IMG/VR virus record: IMGVR_UViG_3300045973_000831
Coordinates: 1-21,913 of that record
DNA length: 21,913 nucleotides
Direction: 5' to 3' (one strand)
Origin: a virus
Shown one piece after another: positions 6,939 to 14,179 of this stretch (the first letter of the stretch is position 1; each line of letters starts with the position of its first letter). The translations under genes and the position numbers were made by a program. Under the pieces are notes generated by a model. The model saw only the letters and a program-made list of their open reading frames with translations. It had not been told where the DNA came from and searched no databases.

Positions 6939-7070
6939 GTTTTTTTCCTTTGCTGCAGGGCTTTGTGTCGGCGTGGTTTTTTTACCAAATAACAATGCAG
7001 ATCGACCAAGCGGCTTTCCGACAAAGCAGCGGCAAGGTCTGATCCCGCAACACGGGCATACGCTCATTAA
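6939..7070 (-). other. 132-bp leader between FII and E
   Basis: Holds the E ribosome site (AAAGGA next to the ATG) and otherwise no recognised gene. The E frame is open through it from ATG 7067 and would encode a cysteine-rich MSVCPCCGIRPCRC start, but no ribosome site precedes that ATG. I see no clear promoter or terminator. Confidence 0.5.
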
Positions 7071-7583
7071 TTAAGCCAGGCCGATGGCCTTGCGTTGCTT
7101 TTCGAGCATGTCGACGCCGTTGACCATGAAGATCATGGCCAGTGCATCGATCTCGATCAGCACCTGGCCGTTGACGGTCAGCTTGTAGTAGCTGCAGACA
7201 GTCTTGATCTTGGTCTGCGTCTTGTCGCCGACCTTGGCGTTGCCGAAGTCGAGTTCCTTGTGGCGACCACGGATGACGATTTCAACGGCATCGACATCAC
7301 CCGTGTCTTCGCGCTGGTAGGCACCCGCGAAGCGCAGCAGGTTGGCGCCAACCTTCGCGGCACCGTATTGCTTGACGGCATCAAACAGGAAGCCGGCACA
7401 GGTCCAGTCCAGCTCGATCTTTTCGTTCGAGATGTCGATATCGACGGGCATCGGCATGCCAGCGCCCTGGAATTCGTCCATCTTGCGGGAGAGCTTAGGC
7501 AGGGAAACCTCTTCGGCGACGCCCATAAGGCTGTTGCCGTCGTTGAAGAGGTTGAAGATCTTGAGGATGTTAGGCAGGGCCAT
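7071..7583 (-). CDS. FII: P2 gpFII-like major tail tube protein
   Basis: 170 aa (P2 FII is 172). Forms the inner tail tube through which DNA passes. Family pattern: MALPNILKIFNLFNDG opening, then EVSLPKLSRKMDEFQGAGMP, VDIDISNEKIELDWTCAG and a KVCSYYKLTVNG.-like ending with a conserved IDALAMIFMVNGVDML. A strong AGGAG lies seven bases before the ATG. Directly follows the sheath gene, as in all P2-like phages, so both are expressed at high and matched levels. Confidence 0.97.
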   Translation of the reverse strand: MALPNILKIFNLFNDGNSLMGVAEEVSLPKLSRKMDEFQGAGMPMPVDIDISNEKIELDWTCAGFLFDAVKQYGAAKVGANLLRFAGAYQREDTGDVDAVEIVIRGRHKELDFGNAKVGDKTQTKIKTVCSYYKLTVNGQVLIEIDALAMIFMVNGVDMLEKQRKAIGLA

Positions 7584-7595
7584 GGTGTGCTCCTA

Positions 7596-8765
7596 TCAGG
7601 CGCCGATGCGGGCGGCGAAGTCGGCCAGGTAGCGATCAGTGATGCGCTGGCGGAACATGAGGTTTTCGAGCGGCGGGACCGGCGTGTAGTCGTAGTCGAT
7701 GTACAGCTTGCCGGACTTGAGGGTGACTTCATCATTGACCGAGGCGTCGTACCAAGCGGAGCCGTCGATGAGGTAGCCGAGTGCTTTGAGTTCGCGGAAC
7801 TTGGCATTGACGCCTTCGAGGATGTCTTTGACGAGCGATGGGTTGAGCGGCTTATCGACCGCCCACAGGTGCGCTTCGGCGATGGTGTCCATCAGTACCT
7901 GGGCAGTGCGGGTGTAAGGCTCGAAGGCAAATAGTGGATCAGCCGAGCAGGTGCGCGAGCCCCAGAAACGGTAACCATCGCGACAAATGAGCGTGGTGAC
8001 TTGAGCGGCGTTGAGGAAGCCGGTGTCAGTCGCCGGGTCTTCTAGATCGAAAAATACATCCTTACTGATGCCGGTGACGCCCTGGACGGGGATATTGGAG
8101 AGCGACTTGTGCCAGCCGATCTCGTTGTCAATCTGGGCGCGCAGGCCGAGGGCACGGGCGACGGCAGGGGTTGAAACAGTGGCGCTACTAGCGCTATCCC
8201 ATGCCTTGAATTCCGGCCAGATGACCATGACTTCGCGGGCGCCGAAGTTGGCGCGGTAGGTGGCGGCGGCTTCCTTGGTGGCGGTGCCGGCCTGTACATA
8301 GGCAAAGCCGCGCAGCTTCTTGGCGAGCGCGACCAGCTCAGTGGCCACTGGCAACGTGTCGAGGCCGGGAACGCCCAGGATGCGCGGTTTGATGCCGAAC
8401 TTTGCTTGGGCAGTGAGCAGGGCTTTCATGCCGGTATATTGGCCACCGGCGGTGACGGTGCCGATGACTGCCGTATTTGTGGCGGCGTCATCGGCACCGG
8501 GTGCAACGCGGACAATGATGCAGGCCGGGCTGCCGTGGTCGGCGATGGCATCGAGCGTCTTAGCTAGCGTGCCGAGGGTGCCGGCCTTGCCGATGGCACT
8601 GAGCACATCAGTGATCAGGACGGCGGTATCAAGCGGGAAGGCTGCTGCATCGGCGTCCGGTGCGGTGGCGACGATGCCGATGATGGCGGTTTCAATGGTG
8701 CGGATGGGGCGACGGCCGTCGGAAAGTTCGACGACGCGTACCCCGTGATGGTAATCGGCTGGCAT
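7596..8765 (-). CDS. FI: P2 gpFI-like contractile tail sheath protein
   Basis: 389 aa (P2 FI is 396). Polymerises around the tail tube and contracts on infection. Recognisable stretches: [18 protein letters not shown] opening, [47 protein letters not shown], the [20 protein letters not shown] motif near residue 275 and the C-terminal [17 protein letters not shown]. Start is the ATG with AGGAG seven bases upstream. It is the first gene of the FI-FII-E-E'-T-U-D operon, and the 120-bp gap before it carries the candidate late promoter. Confidence 0.98.
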   Translation of the reverse strand: MPADYHHGVRVVELSDGRRPIRTIETAIIGIVATAPDADAAAFPLDTAVLITDVLSAIGKAGTLGTLAKTLDAIADHGSPACIIVRVAPGADDAATNTAVIGTVTAGGQYTGMKALLTAQAKFGIKPRILGVPGLDTLPVATELVALAKKLRGFAYVQAGTATKEAAATYRANFGAREVMVIWPEFKAWDSASSATVSTPAVARALGLRAQIDNEIGWHKSLSNIPVQGVTGISKDVFFDLEDPATDTGFLNAAQVTTLICRDGYRFWGSRTCSADPLFAFEPYTRTAQVLMDTIAEAHLWAVDKPLNPSLVKDILEGVNAKFRELKALGYLIDGSAWYDASVNDEVTLKSGKLYIDYDYTPVPPLENLMFRQRITDRYLADFAARIGA

Positions 8766-8796
8766 GGGTGGCTCCTGTCTTGTAGGTGCTGCCCAT

Positions 8797-8856
8797 GTTG
8801 CCGGTCATACGCGCGCGTGTCTTGCGCTGGTGGTCGTAACTGGCTTGGATACGACT
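8797..8856 (-). promoter_or_regulatory. Candidate late promoter PF with activator inverted repeat
   Basis: Plus-strand GGTCGTA (8832-8838), 11 bases, TACGACT (8850-8856) forms a dyad; a TATGAC box (minus strand, 8809-8804) lies with its last base exactly 40 bp from the dyad centre and is preceded by CGCGCGCG. The identical layout precedes V. P2 late operons start at V and FI from promoters without good -35 boxes, activated by Ogr bound near -55. The site sequence here differs from P2's TGT-N12-ACA. Start site at about 8797 is inferred. Confidence 0.65.
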
Positions 8857-8885
8857 AGATATTCCGAATGCCCATTAAAATTAAG

Positions 8886-9302
8886 TTACGCAGCGCAGGA
8901 TAGTTCCTGAAGTTCATTAAGCGATAGGGTGTCAGCAAACGACGTGATGTTGCGCAGACGATTCTTTTCTAAAACTATTGCTGAGGTATCAGTACCAGTT
9001 TCAATATTCCTCTGAAACTGAATGTCTAAAGCAAAGAAAAGAGGCTCGCGCTCACGACGTAGTCGCGCCTTTGTTTCTTCCACAGCAAGGTCGTAATCAA
9101 CATAAATTTCCGATCCGTTCCATCTGTGTGATTCATGCGACCACTTATTATCAGGCCAGGGAATGTCGCCCCCCAAGAAAACAAAAGAGGGGTAAAAATC
9201 ACCAGAATTATGTTTCTCCAAGATATCTGACTCGGCCTGGTCGACGACAAAGGTTGTGTATGCCAGCGTTCCATTTTCTTGTAACCACAGTGCTGTTTTC
9301 AT
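8886..9302 (-). CDS. 138-aa protein at the gpG position, probable tail fibre assembly/chaperone-like
   Basis: Lies directly after the tail fibre gene H where P2 has G, the fibre assembly chaperone. The ATG has an AGGA about eight bases upstream. It does not look like P2 gpG overall. The last third (VEETKARLRREREPLFFALD, then NIETGTDTSAIVLEKNRLRNIT) has the helical pattern seen at the C-terminal end of many phage tail fibre assembly chaperones, which supports the same job. The N-terminal half (KTALWLQENGTLAYTTFVVD; YPSFVFLGGDIPWPDNKWSH) is unfamiliar. Visibly AT-richer than its neighbours, consistent with exchange of the fibre/chaperone cassette for host-range change. Confidence 0.65.
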   Translation of the reverse strand: MKTALWLQENGTLAYTTFVVDQAESDILEKHNSGDFYPSFVFLGGDIPWPDNKWSHESHRWNGSEIYVDYDLAVEETKARLRREREPLFFALDIQFQRNIETGTDTSAIVLEKNRLRNITSFADTLSLNELQELSCAA

Positions 9303-9314
9303 GTTTTTTTCCTA

Positions 9315-10733
9315 TTACCCGATTGCCGCGATGGTTATATAAGTTCCGCTATTTAAGCTACCCGTCGCCATAATTCCTATGCGAACCGTCGTTTGCGTTG
9401 GAGCCGCTCCGGGATACGTGCCACCTGTTAAGTTATGTACCGTTAGGACCCCCATCGGGTACGCGTCAGAACCGCGAGAGCTTGCGGTGCCTACATACCC
9501 ACAATTAACAGGCAGTGCGACGCTCCAGTTGATGTCGTATATCCCCGACTGAACCTTCGTGATCGAGCTAAGACCAGAATAATTCTTATAATCAATTGTT
9601 GAATTCGCATCGTTGCATCCGAAGACGACAAATGCTTTTGTTTGACCGATGTGCGCATGCCCCGCCGTAGCGAAATCCCCTGTGTTATTCCCCGCAGCAG
9701 TCCCCAATGTCGGCTTGCCCGAAATGCCGATCCACGGTGCAGTGGCAGCGCTGCCTGAAATACTAATCGGCCATGTCCCGGAAGTCCCCCCACCAGTCAG
9801 CGGTGCCTTCCCGGCCAGCGCATTCGTCATCGTCGTCGCAAAATTGGCGTCGTTGCCCAGCGCGATTGCTAACTCGTTTAGGGTATTTAGTGCGGCGGGC
9901 GATGAATTCACTAGGGCGGTAATCGCCGCACTGATCGCTGCATTCACCCCAGCCGGATGCGTTGCACGTACCATATCTGTACCGGTAATGGTTTCTGCGT
10001 TGGTGGCTAGCTCAAGGTGCCCAGAGACCGTTTCAGAGGCGGCAACGACGCTGGCTACAATCTGGGAAAGCACAAAGGCCGTCGTGGCCACCTGTGTCGT
10101 GTTCGTCCCGGCAGTAGCGGTCGGCGCTGTCGGCGTGCCCGTCAACGCGGGGGAGGCGATCGGGGCGCGACTGGTGTCTGTTGGGTGTACGTGATCGCCG
10201 CGCGCGGATGTATTGAGTGCGCCGATGGCGGCGACGCCGTCCATCTTGATGTTGCCGACAATATTTTCGTAGGCCGTGGCGATAGCACTCGCGACAGAAT
10301 AAACAAAGGCCGTCGTGGCCAGCTGCATCGTGTTCGTGCCTGCGGCTGCAGTCGGCGCTGTGGGGATGCCGGTGAAGGCGGGAGAAGCAAGTCCGGCGGC
10401 ACCTAGGGTTCCGCATGCTGTCGCCGCATCCGCGTCATCAAGCAGGGTGCGTATAAAGGCGCTTAGTGTCGTCATCGCGAAGGTGTCTGGGCCGGTCGCG
10501 TAGATCAGCTTGTCGGCGGCGGTGATGAGGGCGGAAAGCGCGGACAGGGTTGAATCAAGTGGCTGCTTTCCTGTGTTGAGGTTATCGACCTGCGCTTTGA
10601 GGTAGGCCGTGCGATTGGCCAGCTGGCGCGGAGCGACATTGTCCTTACCCGCCGCGCCACCTTCGACGGGATCCGTCGTTTCTAGCTGGTAGATACCCGC
10701 TTCCCACGCACTTGTTTCGCTTAAAAAGGCCAT
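9315..10733 (-). CDS. H: P2 gpH-like tail fibre protein
   Basis: 472 aa, shorter than P2 gpH (about 669). Forms the fibre that binds the host receptor. The N-terminal ~60 residues attach to the baseplate and contain the conserved DPVEGGAAGKDNVAPRQLAN-like motif. The shaft contains two copies of an ASPA[FL]TG.PTAPTA.AGTNT motif (residues ~116-146 and 193-223), a DHVHPTDTSRAP segment, and the ALNTLNELAIALGNDANFAT helix-forming motif typical of these fibres. The tip (from ~365) is a variable glycine/serine-rich receptor-binding domain ending in GIMATGSLNSGTYITIAAIG. GGAG precedes the ATG. Confidence 0.93.
   Translation of the reverse strand: MAFLSETSAWEAGIYQLETTDPVEGGAAGKDNVAPRQLANRTAYLKAQVDNLNTGKQPLDSTLSALSALITAADKLIYATGPDTFAMTTLSAFIRTLLDDADAATACGTLGAAGLASPAFTGIPTAPTAAAGTNTMQLATTAFVYSVASAIATAYENIVGNIKMDGVAAIGALNTSARGDHVHPTDTSRAPIASPALTGTPTAPTATAGTNTTQVATTAFVLSQIVASVVAASETVSGHLELATNAETITGTDMVRATHPAGVNAAISAAITALVNSSPAALNTLNELAIALGNDANFATTMTNALAGKAPLTGGGTSGTWPISISGSAATAPWIGISGKPTLGTAAGNNTGDFATAGHAHIGQTKAFVVFGCNDANSTIDYKNYSGLSSITKVQSGIYDINWSVALPVNCGYVGTASSRGSDAYPMGVLTVHNLTGGTYPGAAPTQTTVRIGIMATGSLNSGTYITIAAIG
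10065..10157 (-). repeat. Tail-fibre shaft repeat, second copy
   Basis: Encodes residues ~193-223 of the fibre, ASPALTGTPTAP...ATTAFVLS. It is closely similar in DNA and protein to the copy at 10296-10388 and is a standard building block of phage fibre shafts. Confidence 0.8.
10296..10388 (-). repeat. Tail-fibre shaft repeat, first copy
   Basis: Encodes residues ~116-146 of the fibre, ASPAFTGIPTAP...ATTAFVYS. It matches the second copy in 31-residue length and motif order. Confidence 0.8.
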
Positions 10734-10745
10734 GTACTACTCCGG

Positions 10746-11330
10746 TTAAATACTGGTGTTGACGACGCCGCGTGACCAGACGGCATTGCGGAGGATGCTG
10801 CCGTTATGCTGGTTGCTTGATTGCCGATAGTCGATTGCAGTGAGGGTGATGCAGTTGCGCTGAGTGGCAGCGAGTAGCCGCTTGATCTGAAGTGCTTGAT
10901 TGATGGTGGTTGGTTGCGAAAGGATCACGCGGTATGTCGCCCATCCGCCGGAGCCGGCACGCAGCCGGCTACCGTCACGCGGGATGCTGGCGTTGTACGA
11001 GTTGAAATTGCCGCGCTCGATGACTGTAGCGCCGACTTGCCCCATGGATGATAGGGCGCGGTAGATGGCTGAGAGGGTGCCTTTGTGCTGGTGGATGTAG
11101 CGCGATTCGGCAATGACGGCGCGTTTTTTTTCTTCGCCCCAGCCTTCATTCCATTCGTCGACCGATAGCGACCAAGCGAGATAGGGCAGTAGGGCAGCGG
11201 GACAAGTGGCGGCGTTCCATAACCCGGAGACCCGCATTGGCAAAGCAGCAAGGCGAGCCGCAACCGTCCGGTCGGCGGCTCGTTCTAACAGCGTGCTGCT
11301 GGGAGGAAGGATTGAAGAGGGGGCGATCAT
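10746..11330 (-). CDS. I: P2 gpI-like baseplate/tail protein
   Basis: 194 aa (P2 I is 176). A baseplate wedge protein connecting the fibres to the baseplate. The family signature is present: LPYLAWSLSVDEWNEGWGEE followed by KKRAVIAESRYIHQHKGTLS. The C-terminal ~70 residues (from GSGGWATYRVIL) are the variable wedge-to-fibre part. It begins two bases after the J stop and precedes H, the canonical order. Confidence 0.95.
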   Translation of the reverse strand: MIAPSSILPPSSTLLERAADRTVAARLAALPMRVSGLWNAATCPAALLPYLAWSLSVDEWNEGWGEEKKRAVIAESRYIHQHKGTLSAIYRALSSMGQVGATVIERGNFNSYNASIPRDGSRLRAGSGGWATYRVILSQPTTINQALQIKRLLAATQRNCITLTAIDYRQSSNQHNGSILRNAVWSRGVVNTSI

Positions 11331-11332
11331 CT

Positions 11333-12226
11333 TTAATCTTCGACTGCCGTGACGGCAACCGTAATAGCAGTGCAGTAGGGGGCCTGAGAAATTCCGCAGG
11401 CGACATCAGCCGCAGGGCTATTGATGATGACTTTTTTGACGCCGGCGACGTGGGCGGCGGCATCGATTGCCGAACGGATTATGTCGGCGCCCAGCTTGTG
11501 ACTGTTCGTAGCAAATGAGTCCAGTGCGGATTTGACCGCCGTAATGACCAGTTCGGAAGACGGGCCGGGGAATAGGGTGAGCGAGAGGTTGATGCTGTAG
11601 TTGACGATCGTTGGGGCGCTGACCAGCACGAGTTCGGAAAGTGGGCGGATGGTTTCGCCATTGAGTACATTCAAGACATTGGCGATCAGGGCAGCAGAGG
11701 GGATGCCGTTGCCGGTCCGCGTGAGGATGTAAACCTGTGTTGTGCCACCGATTGGGCTGGTGACGCCGGCGTCCTTAATCTGCCCATCTGTACTAATGGC
11801 GTGCCACTTGAAAGCATCACGCGGGCCGGCGACTGACCAGCTTTCCGGCTTTAGCGCGAGGCGCTGGCGATAGTCTTCATCGGTTTCCATCACCGCCGGC
11901 GTGGGCGGAATGCTGCTGCTGTCTTCCGGGGTGACGACGAGTCGGGCCTCTTGATAATAGCTGGCGCCGAGGTGATCGAGGTCGTTTCCTGTGGCAAAGG
12001 CCAGCAATAGGGCACGCGCTTCATCGTTGTAGCGGGCGCGGATCTGCAGCTCGCGGTAGCTCCAGCATTCGAGCAGCTTGACGATGGGTTCTGATTCCAG
12101 GTCGATGACGGCGGATGCTTCCGGATAACGGGCGATAAAATCAGCCTTGGCTTCAGCAAGGATGGTTTCAAAGGCCAGTGTTTCAATGACTTCTGGCGCG
12201 GGCAGGGTGGCGAGGTCGATGGTCAT
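11333..12226 (-). CDS. J: P2 gpJ-like baseplate wedge protein
   Basis: 297 aa (P2 J is 302), a homologue of T4 gp6/Mu gp47-type baseplate wedge proteins. Recognisable segments: DLATLPAPEVIETLAFETIL opening, FIARYPEASAVIDLESEPIV, LLECWSYRELQIRARYNDEA, LLAFATGNDLDHLGA, then DEDYRQRLALKPESWSVAGP and KDAGVTSPIGGTTQVYILTR. Its ATG overlaps the W stop by ATGA. Confidence 0.96.
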   Translation of the reverse strand: MTIDLATLPAPEVIETLAFETILAEAKADFIARYPEASAVIDLESEPIVKLLECWSYRELQIRARYNDEARALLLAFATGNDLDHLGASYYQEARLVVTPEDSSSIPPTPAVMETDEDYRQRLALKPESWSVAGPRDAFKWHAISTDGQIKDAGVTSPIGGTTQVYILTRTGNGIPSAALIANVLNVLNGETIRPLSELVLVSAPTIVNYSINLSLTLFPGPSSELVITAVKSALDSFATNSHKLGADIIRSAIDAAAHVAGVKKVIINSPAADVACGISQAPYCTAITVAVTAVED

Positions 12227-12561
12227 TGGAGCGGGTAGGCGATGCTGACGCGCTGGCCGGCACGGGCGCCGGTGCGTTTGGTGGCAGAAATATCGAGTTC
12301 TGCCGAGCCATCCATTTCTTGAGCGATGAAAACGCTGGTGATGACGAGGCGCGGCTCCCAGCGCAGGATGGCCATGACGGTGGCGGACTGCAGGCGTAGG
12401 CGGTTGGCATGGTTGCCCGGATGGTCGATGAGATCAGGCAGCAGCGAGCCGTAATCGCGGCGCTCGATGCGGGTGCCTATCGGCGTGCTGAGGATGTCGG
12501 CAACGGACTGGTGAATGTGCTCGTCTTCCGTCATTGGCTGACCGGTCTGGCGATTCATCAT
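12223..12561 (-). CDS. W: P2 gpW-like baseplate protein (gp25 family)
   Basis: 112 aa (P2 W is 115). Member of the T4 gp25-like lysozyme-fold baseplate family: SVADILSTPIGTRIERRDYG, then GSLLPDLIDHPGN, the core of the family and its EPR motif at RWEPRLV. These proteins join the wedge to the sheath initiator. Two adjacent ATGs (12561 and 12558) are possible; the first overlaps the V stop as ATGA. Ends overlapping J. Confidence 0.95.
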   Translation of the reverse strand: MMNRQTGQPMTEDEHIHQSVADILSTPIGTRIERRDYGSLLPDLIDHPGNHANRLRLQSATVMAILRWEPRLVITSVFIAQEMDGSAELDISATKRTGARAGQRVSIAYPLQ

Positions 12562-13172
12562 GTTGGGCCGCCGGTATTCCCGCCACCGGGGTAAACGCCG
12601 GTGTGCGTGTGCGTAGCCAGGACGATGCCATTGCTGCTGAGGCTTCCACCGGTATGGGTGAAATTGCCGATGATGGCGTTGTTATTGGCGCCACCGGTGC
12701 CGTTGATGCCGTTGCCGTAGGTGAGCAGGTCATCAGCGGTTAGCTTGCCTGTGCAGTGAGTGAGCGGGGTGTTGAGGATGATTGATTCGCTGGCGCTGAT
12801 TGCGGCGGTGACCATGCCGGAGATCTCCAGATGGCTGCTGGCGTGGTCGTAGGAAAATACTGCGCCGTCCGGAAACTTGATGACATGCTTGGCCAGATCA
12901 TGACTGGGCGTGTCGATCAGGTCAGACGGGGCCCCATAGATGATCATGCCCTGGGCGATTTCTCCGGAGGGGGAGAGGACAACGCATTGTTCGCCGATTG
13001 TTGGCGGGTTCCAGGTGGTTGTCTCGCCGGCGCGAGATTCGATCCAGCGTAACCAGTCGGTGATGATCTGGCCGCTTTGGACGCGGGCGCGCTTGGCCTG
13101 ATGGTCAACGGAATGAATGGTCCCGAAGCGGATCAGGTTTTCGACAAGGCGGGAGAGTTCGGCGATATCCAT
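12558..13172 (-). CDS. V: P2 gpV-like baseplate spike, membrane-piercing tip
   Basis: 204 aa from ATG 13172 (P2 V is 211). Trimeric spike that punctures the outer membrane. N-terminal OB-fold region: LVENLIRFGTIHSVDHQAKR, then VQSGQIITDWLRWIESRAGE and PTIGEQCVVLSPSGE; then beta-helix triplets (GMVTAAISASESIILNTPL) and the apex FTHTGGSLSSNGIVLATHTH with the HxH pair that holds an iron ion in P2 gpV and phi92 gp138. An in-frame ATG at 13193 would give 211 aa, but it lies inside a block also found, non-coding, before FI (likely promoter). Neither ATG has a clear ribosome site. First gene of the V-W-J-I-H operon. Confidence 0.93.
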   Translation of the reverse strand: MDIAELSRLVENLIRFGTIHSVDHQAKRARVQSGQIITDWLRWIESRAGETTTWNPPTIGEQCVVLSPSGEIAQGMIIYGAPSDLIDTPSHDLAKHVIKFPDGAVFSYDHASSHLEISGMVTAAISASESIILNTPLTHCTGKLTADDLLTYGNGINGTGGANNNAIIGNFTHTGGSLSSNGIVLATHTHTGVYPGGGNTGGPT

Positions 13173-13181
13173 GCCGGCGAT

Positions 13182-13241
13182 GATGCCGGTCATACGCGCG
13201 CGAAGGGAGCGCCGGCGGTCGTAGCAAAACCGCTTACGACC
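13182..13241 (-). promoter_or_regulatory. Candidate late promoter PV with activator inverted repeat
   Basis: Plus-strand GGTCGTA (13217-13223), 11 bases, TACGACC (13235-13241): a perfect 7-bp dyad. On the minus strand a TATGAC box (13194-13189) preceded by CGCGCGCG lies with its last base exactly 40 bp from the dyad centre, the same geometry as upstream of FI. V is where the P2 PV operon starts. No good -35 hexamer is seen, as expected for activator-dependent promoters. The inferred start near 13182 leaves a very short leader before the ATG at 13172. Confidence 0.65.
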
Positions 13242-13258
13242 AATAAACAGCGGGTGAT

Positions 13259-13711
13259 TTATCGGCCGGCGAGGTAGTCGACCGAGAGATCGCGAATCAT
13301 TGCTTCGTCTGCGGCGCTGAGGCCGAGCAGTTCGCGCTGCGCGTAGTCAGCTTCCAGGCTGGTTTTGCGATTAACCCGGTCGCGCAGGCCGAGCTGGTGA
13401 ACCCGGGCGATGCGCGATACCTGCTCGGTAAAGGAAACAATAGCCGCATCGCTGGTGCCTTTGGCTTTGAGATAGCGAGCGGTGCGCAGCTTGGTGAACA
13501 TCTGCTGGCGAATTCGCCCTTTTTTGCTGCGTAGCTGCGTCTTGCGTGGGGCGAAGCCGCTGCCGTCTGGGTTGAGCTGGGCGGCGATGCGCTTTTGCTG
13601 GCTGGCGCGCAGGTCTTTGGCGATGCGTTTTGCTAGTTCGGTGCGGGCTGATGGTTCGAGGCGGGCCAGCAGGTCGCTGGCGAAGGCCTCAATGGTGGCG
13701 AGGTCACTCAT
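13259..13711 (-). CDS. S: P2 gpS-like tail completion protein
   Basis: 150 aa, the same length as P2 gpS. Family pattern: LATIEAFASDLLARLEPSAR, then TELAKRIAKDLRASQQKRIA, QLNPDGSGFAPRK and KGRIRQQMFTKLRTARYLKA. The R/S pair finishes the tail end that joins the head. Begins three bases after the R stop. Last gene of the head/lysis/R/S operon before the V promoter. Confidence 0.95.
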   Translation of the reverse strand: MSDLATIEAFASDLLARLEPSARTELAKRIAKDLRASQQKRIAAQLNPDGSGFAPRKTQLRSKKGRIRQQMFTKLRTARYLKAKGTSDAAIVSFTEQVSRIARVHQLGLRDRVNRKTSLEADYAQRELLGLSAADEAMIRDLSVDYLAGR

Positions 13712-13714
13712 TCT

Positions 13715-14179
13715 TTAGCCGGCACCTATCGGCACGCCCTTGAGGTAGATTTCCCAGCCGGTTGGGCCGGTGAGATCGGGTAGCGGTGGCTCGTTGATGT
13801 GTTCGCACTCATAGCCGGCGGCGGTCGGTTTGACTAGCACGCGCTCGGAGAGCTCGAGCGTGAGTTCGATATCGACTTTGTCGTGGTCGATCAGCTCAGC
13901 CTTGAAGGTGACAAGGTTTTCGCGCAGCTTTTCGTCGAACAGCAGGTTGGGCTGGTGCTGGCCGATCCAGACCATCAGGGGGACAGCCAGAACGTCCGGA
14001 CTTTCGGCGAAGTCGGTGATCAGCAGTTGTACCTGGTAGCGATATTCAAAGGACAGGCTTTTGCCGTAGCGGGCGACGATACGGCCAGTCTCGATAAAGA
14101 CGTGCAGCTTGTCCGGATTGGCGGCTAGGTCGGGTACCCACTGGGTGAGATGGGCGCGCAGGTCGATGGGCTTTTTCAT
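13715..14179 (-). CDS. R: P2 gpR-like tail completion protein
   Basis: 154 aa from the ATG overlapping the spanin stop as ATGA (P2 R is 155 aa). Matches the family through KPIDLRAHLTQWVPDLAANP, then KLHVFIETGRIVARYGKSLS, FEYRYQVQLLITDFAESPD and DIELTLELSERVLV. Needed for joining head and tail. The same frame is open to an ATG at 14215, but the coupled start matches the family length. Confidence 0.94.
   Translation of the reverse strand: MKKPIDLRAHLTQWVPDLAANPDKLHVFIETGRIVARYGKSLSFEYRYQVQLLITDFAESPDVLAVPLMVWIGQHQPNLLFDEKLRENLVTFKAELIDHDKVDIELTLELSERVLVKPTAAGYECEHINEPPLPDLTGPTGWEIYLKGVPIGAG

Noticed and set aside
7095-7934. 279-aa plus-strand open frame opposite FII/FI
   Set aside because: It is antisense to two unmistakable structural genes and its acidic, low-complexity composition is a codon-bias shadow.
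9649-10194. 181-aa plus-strand open frame opposite the tail fibre
   Set aside because: Shadow of the Ala/Thr-rich repeats of gene H; no ribosome site or recognisable motif.
10065-10388. Possible CRISPR or mobile-element repeat in H
   Set aside because: The repeats are in-frame, two copies, and match the standard tail-fibre shaft motif.
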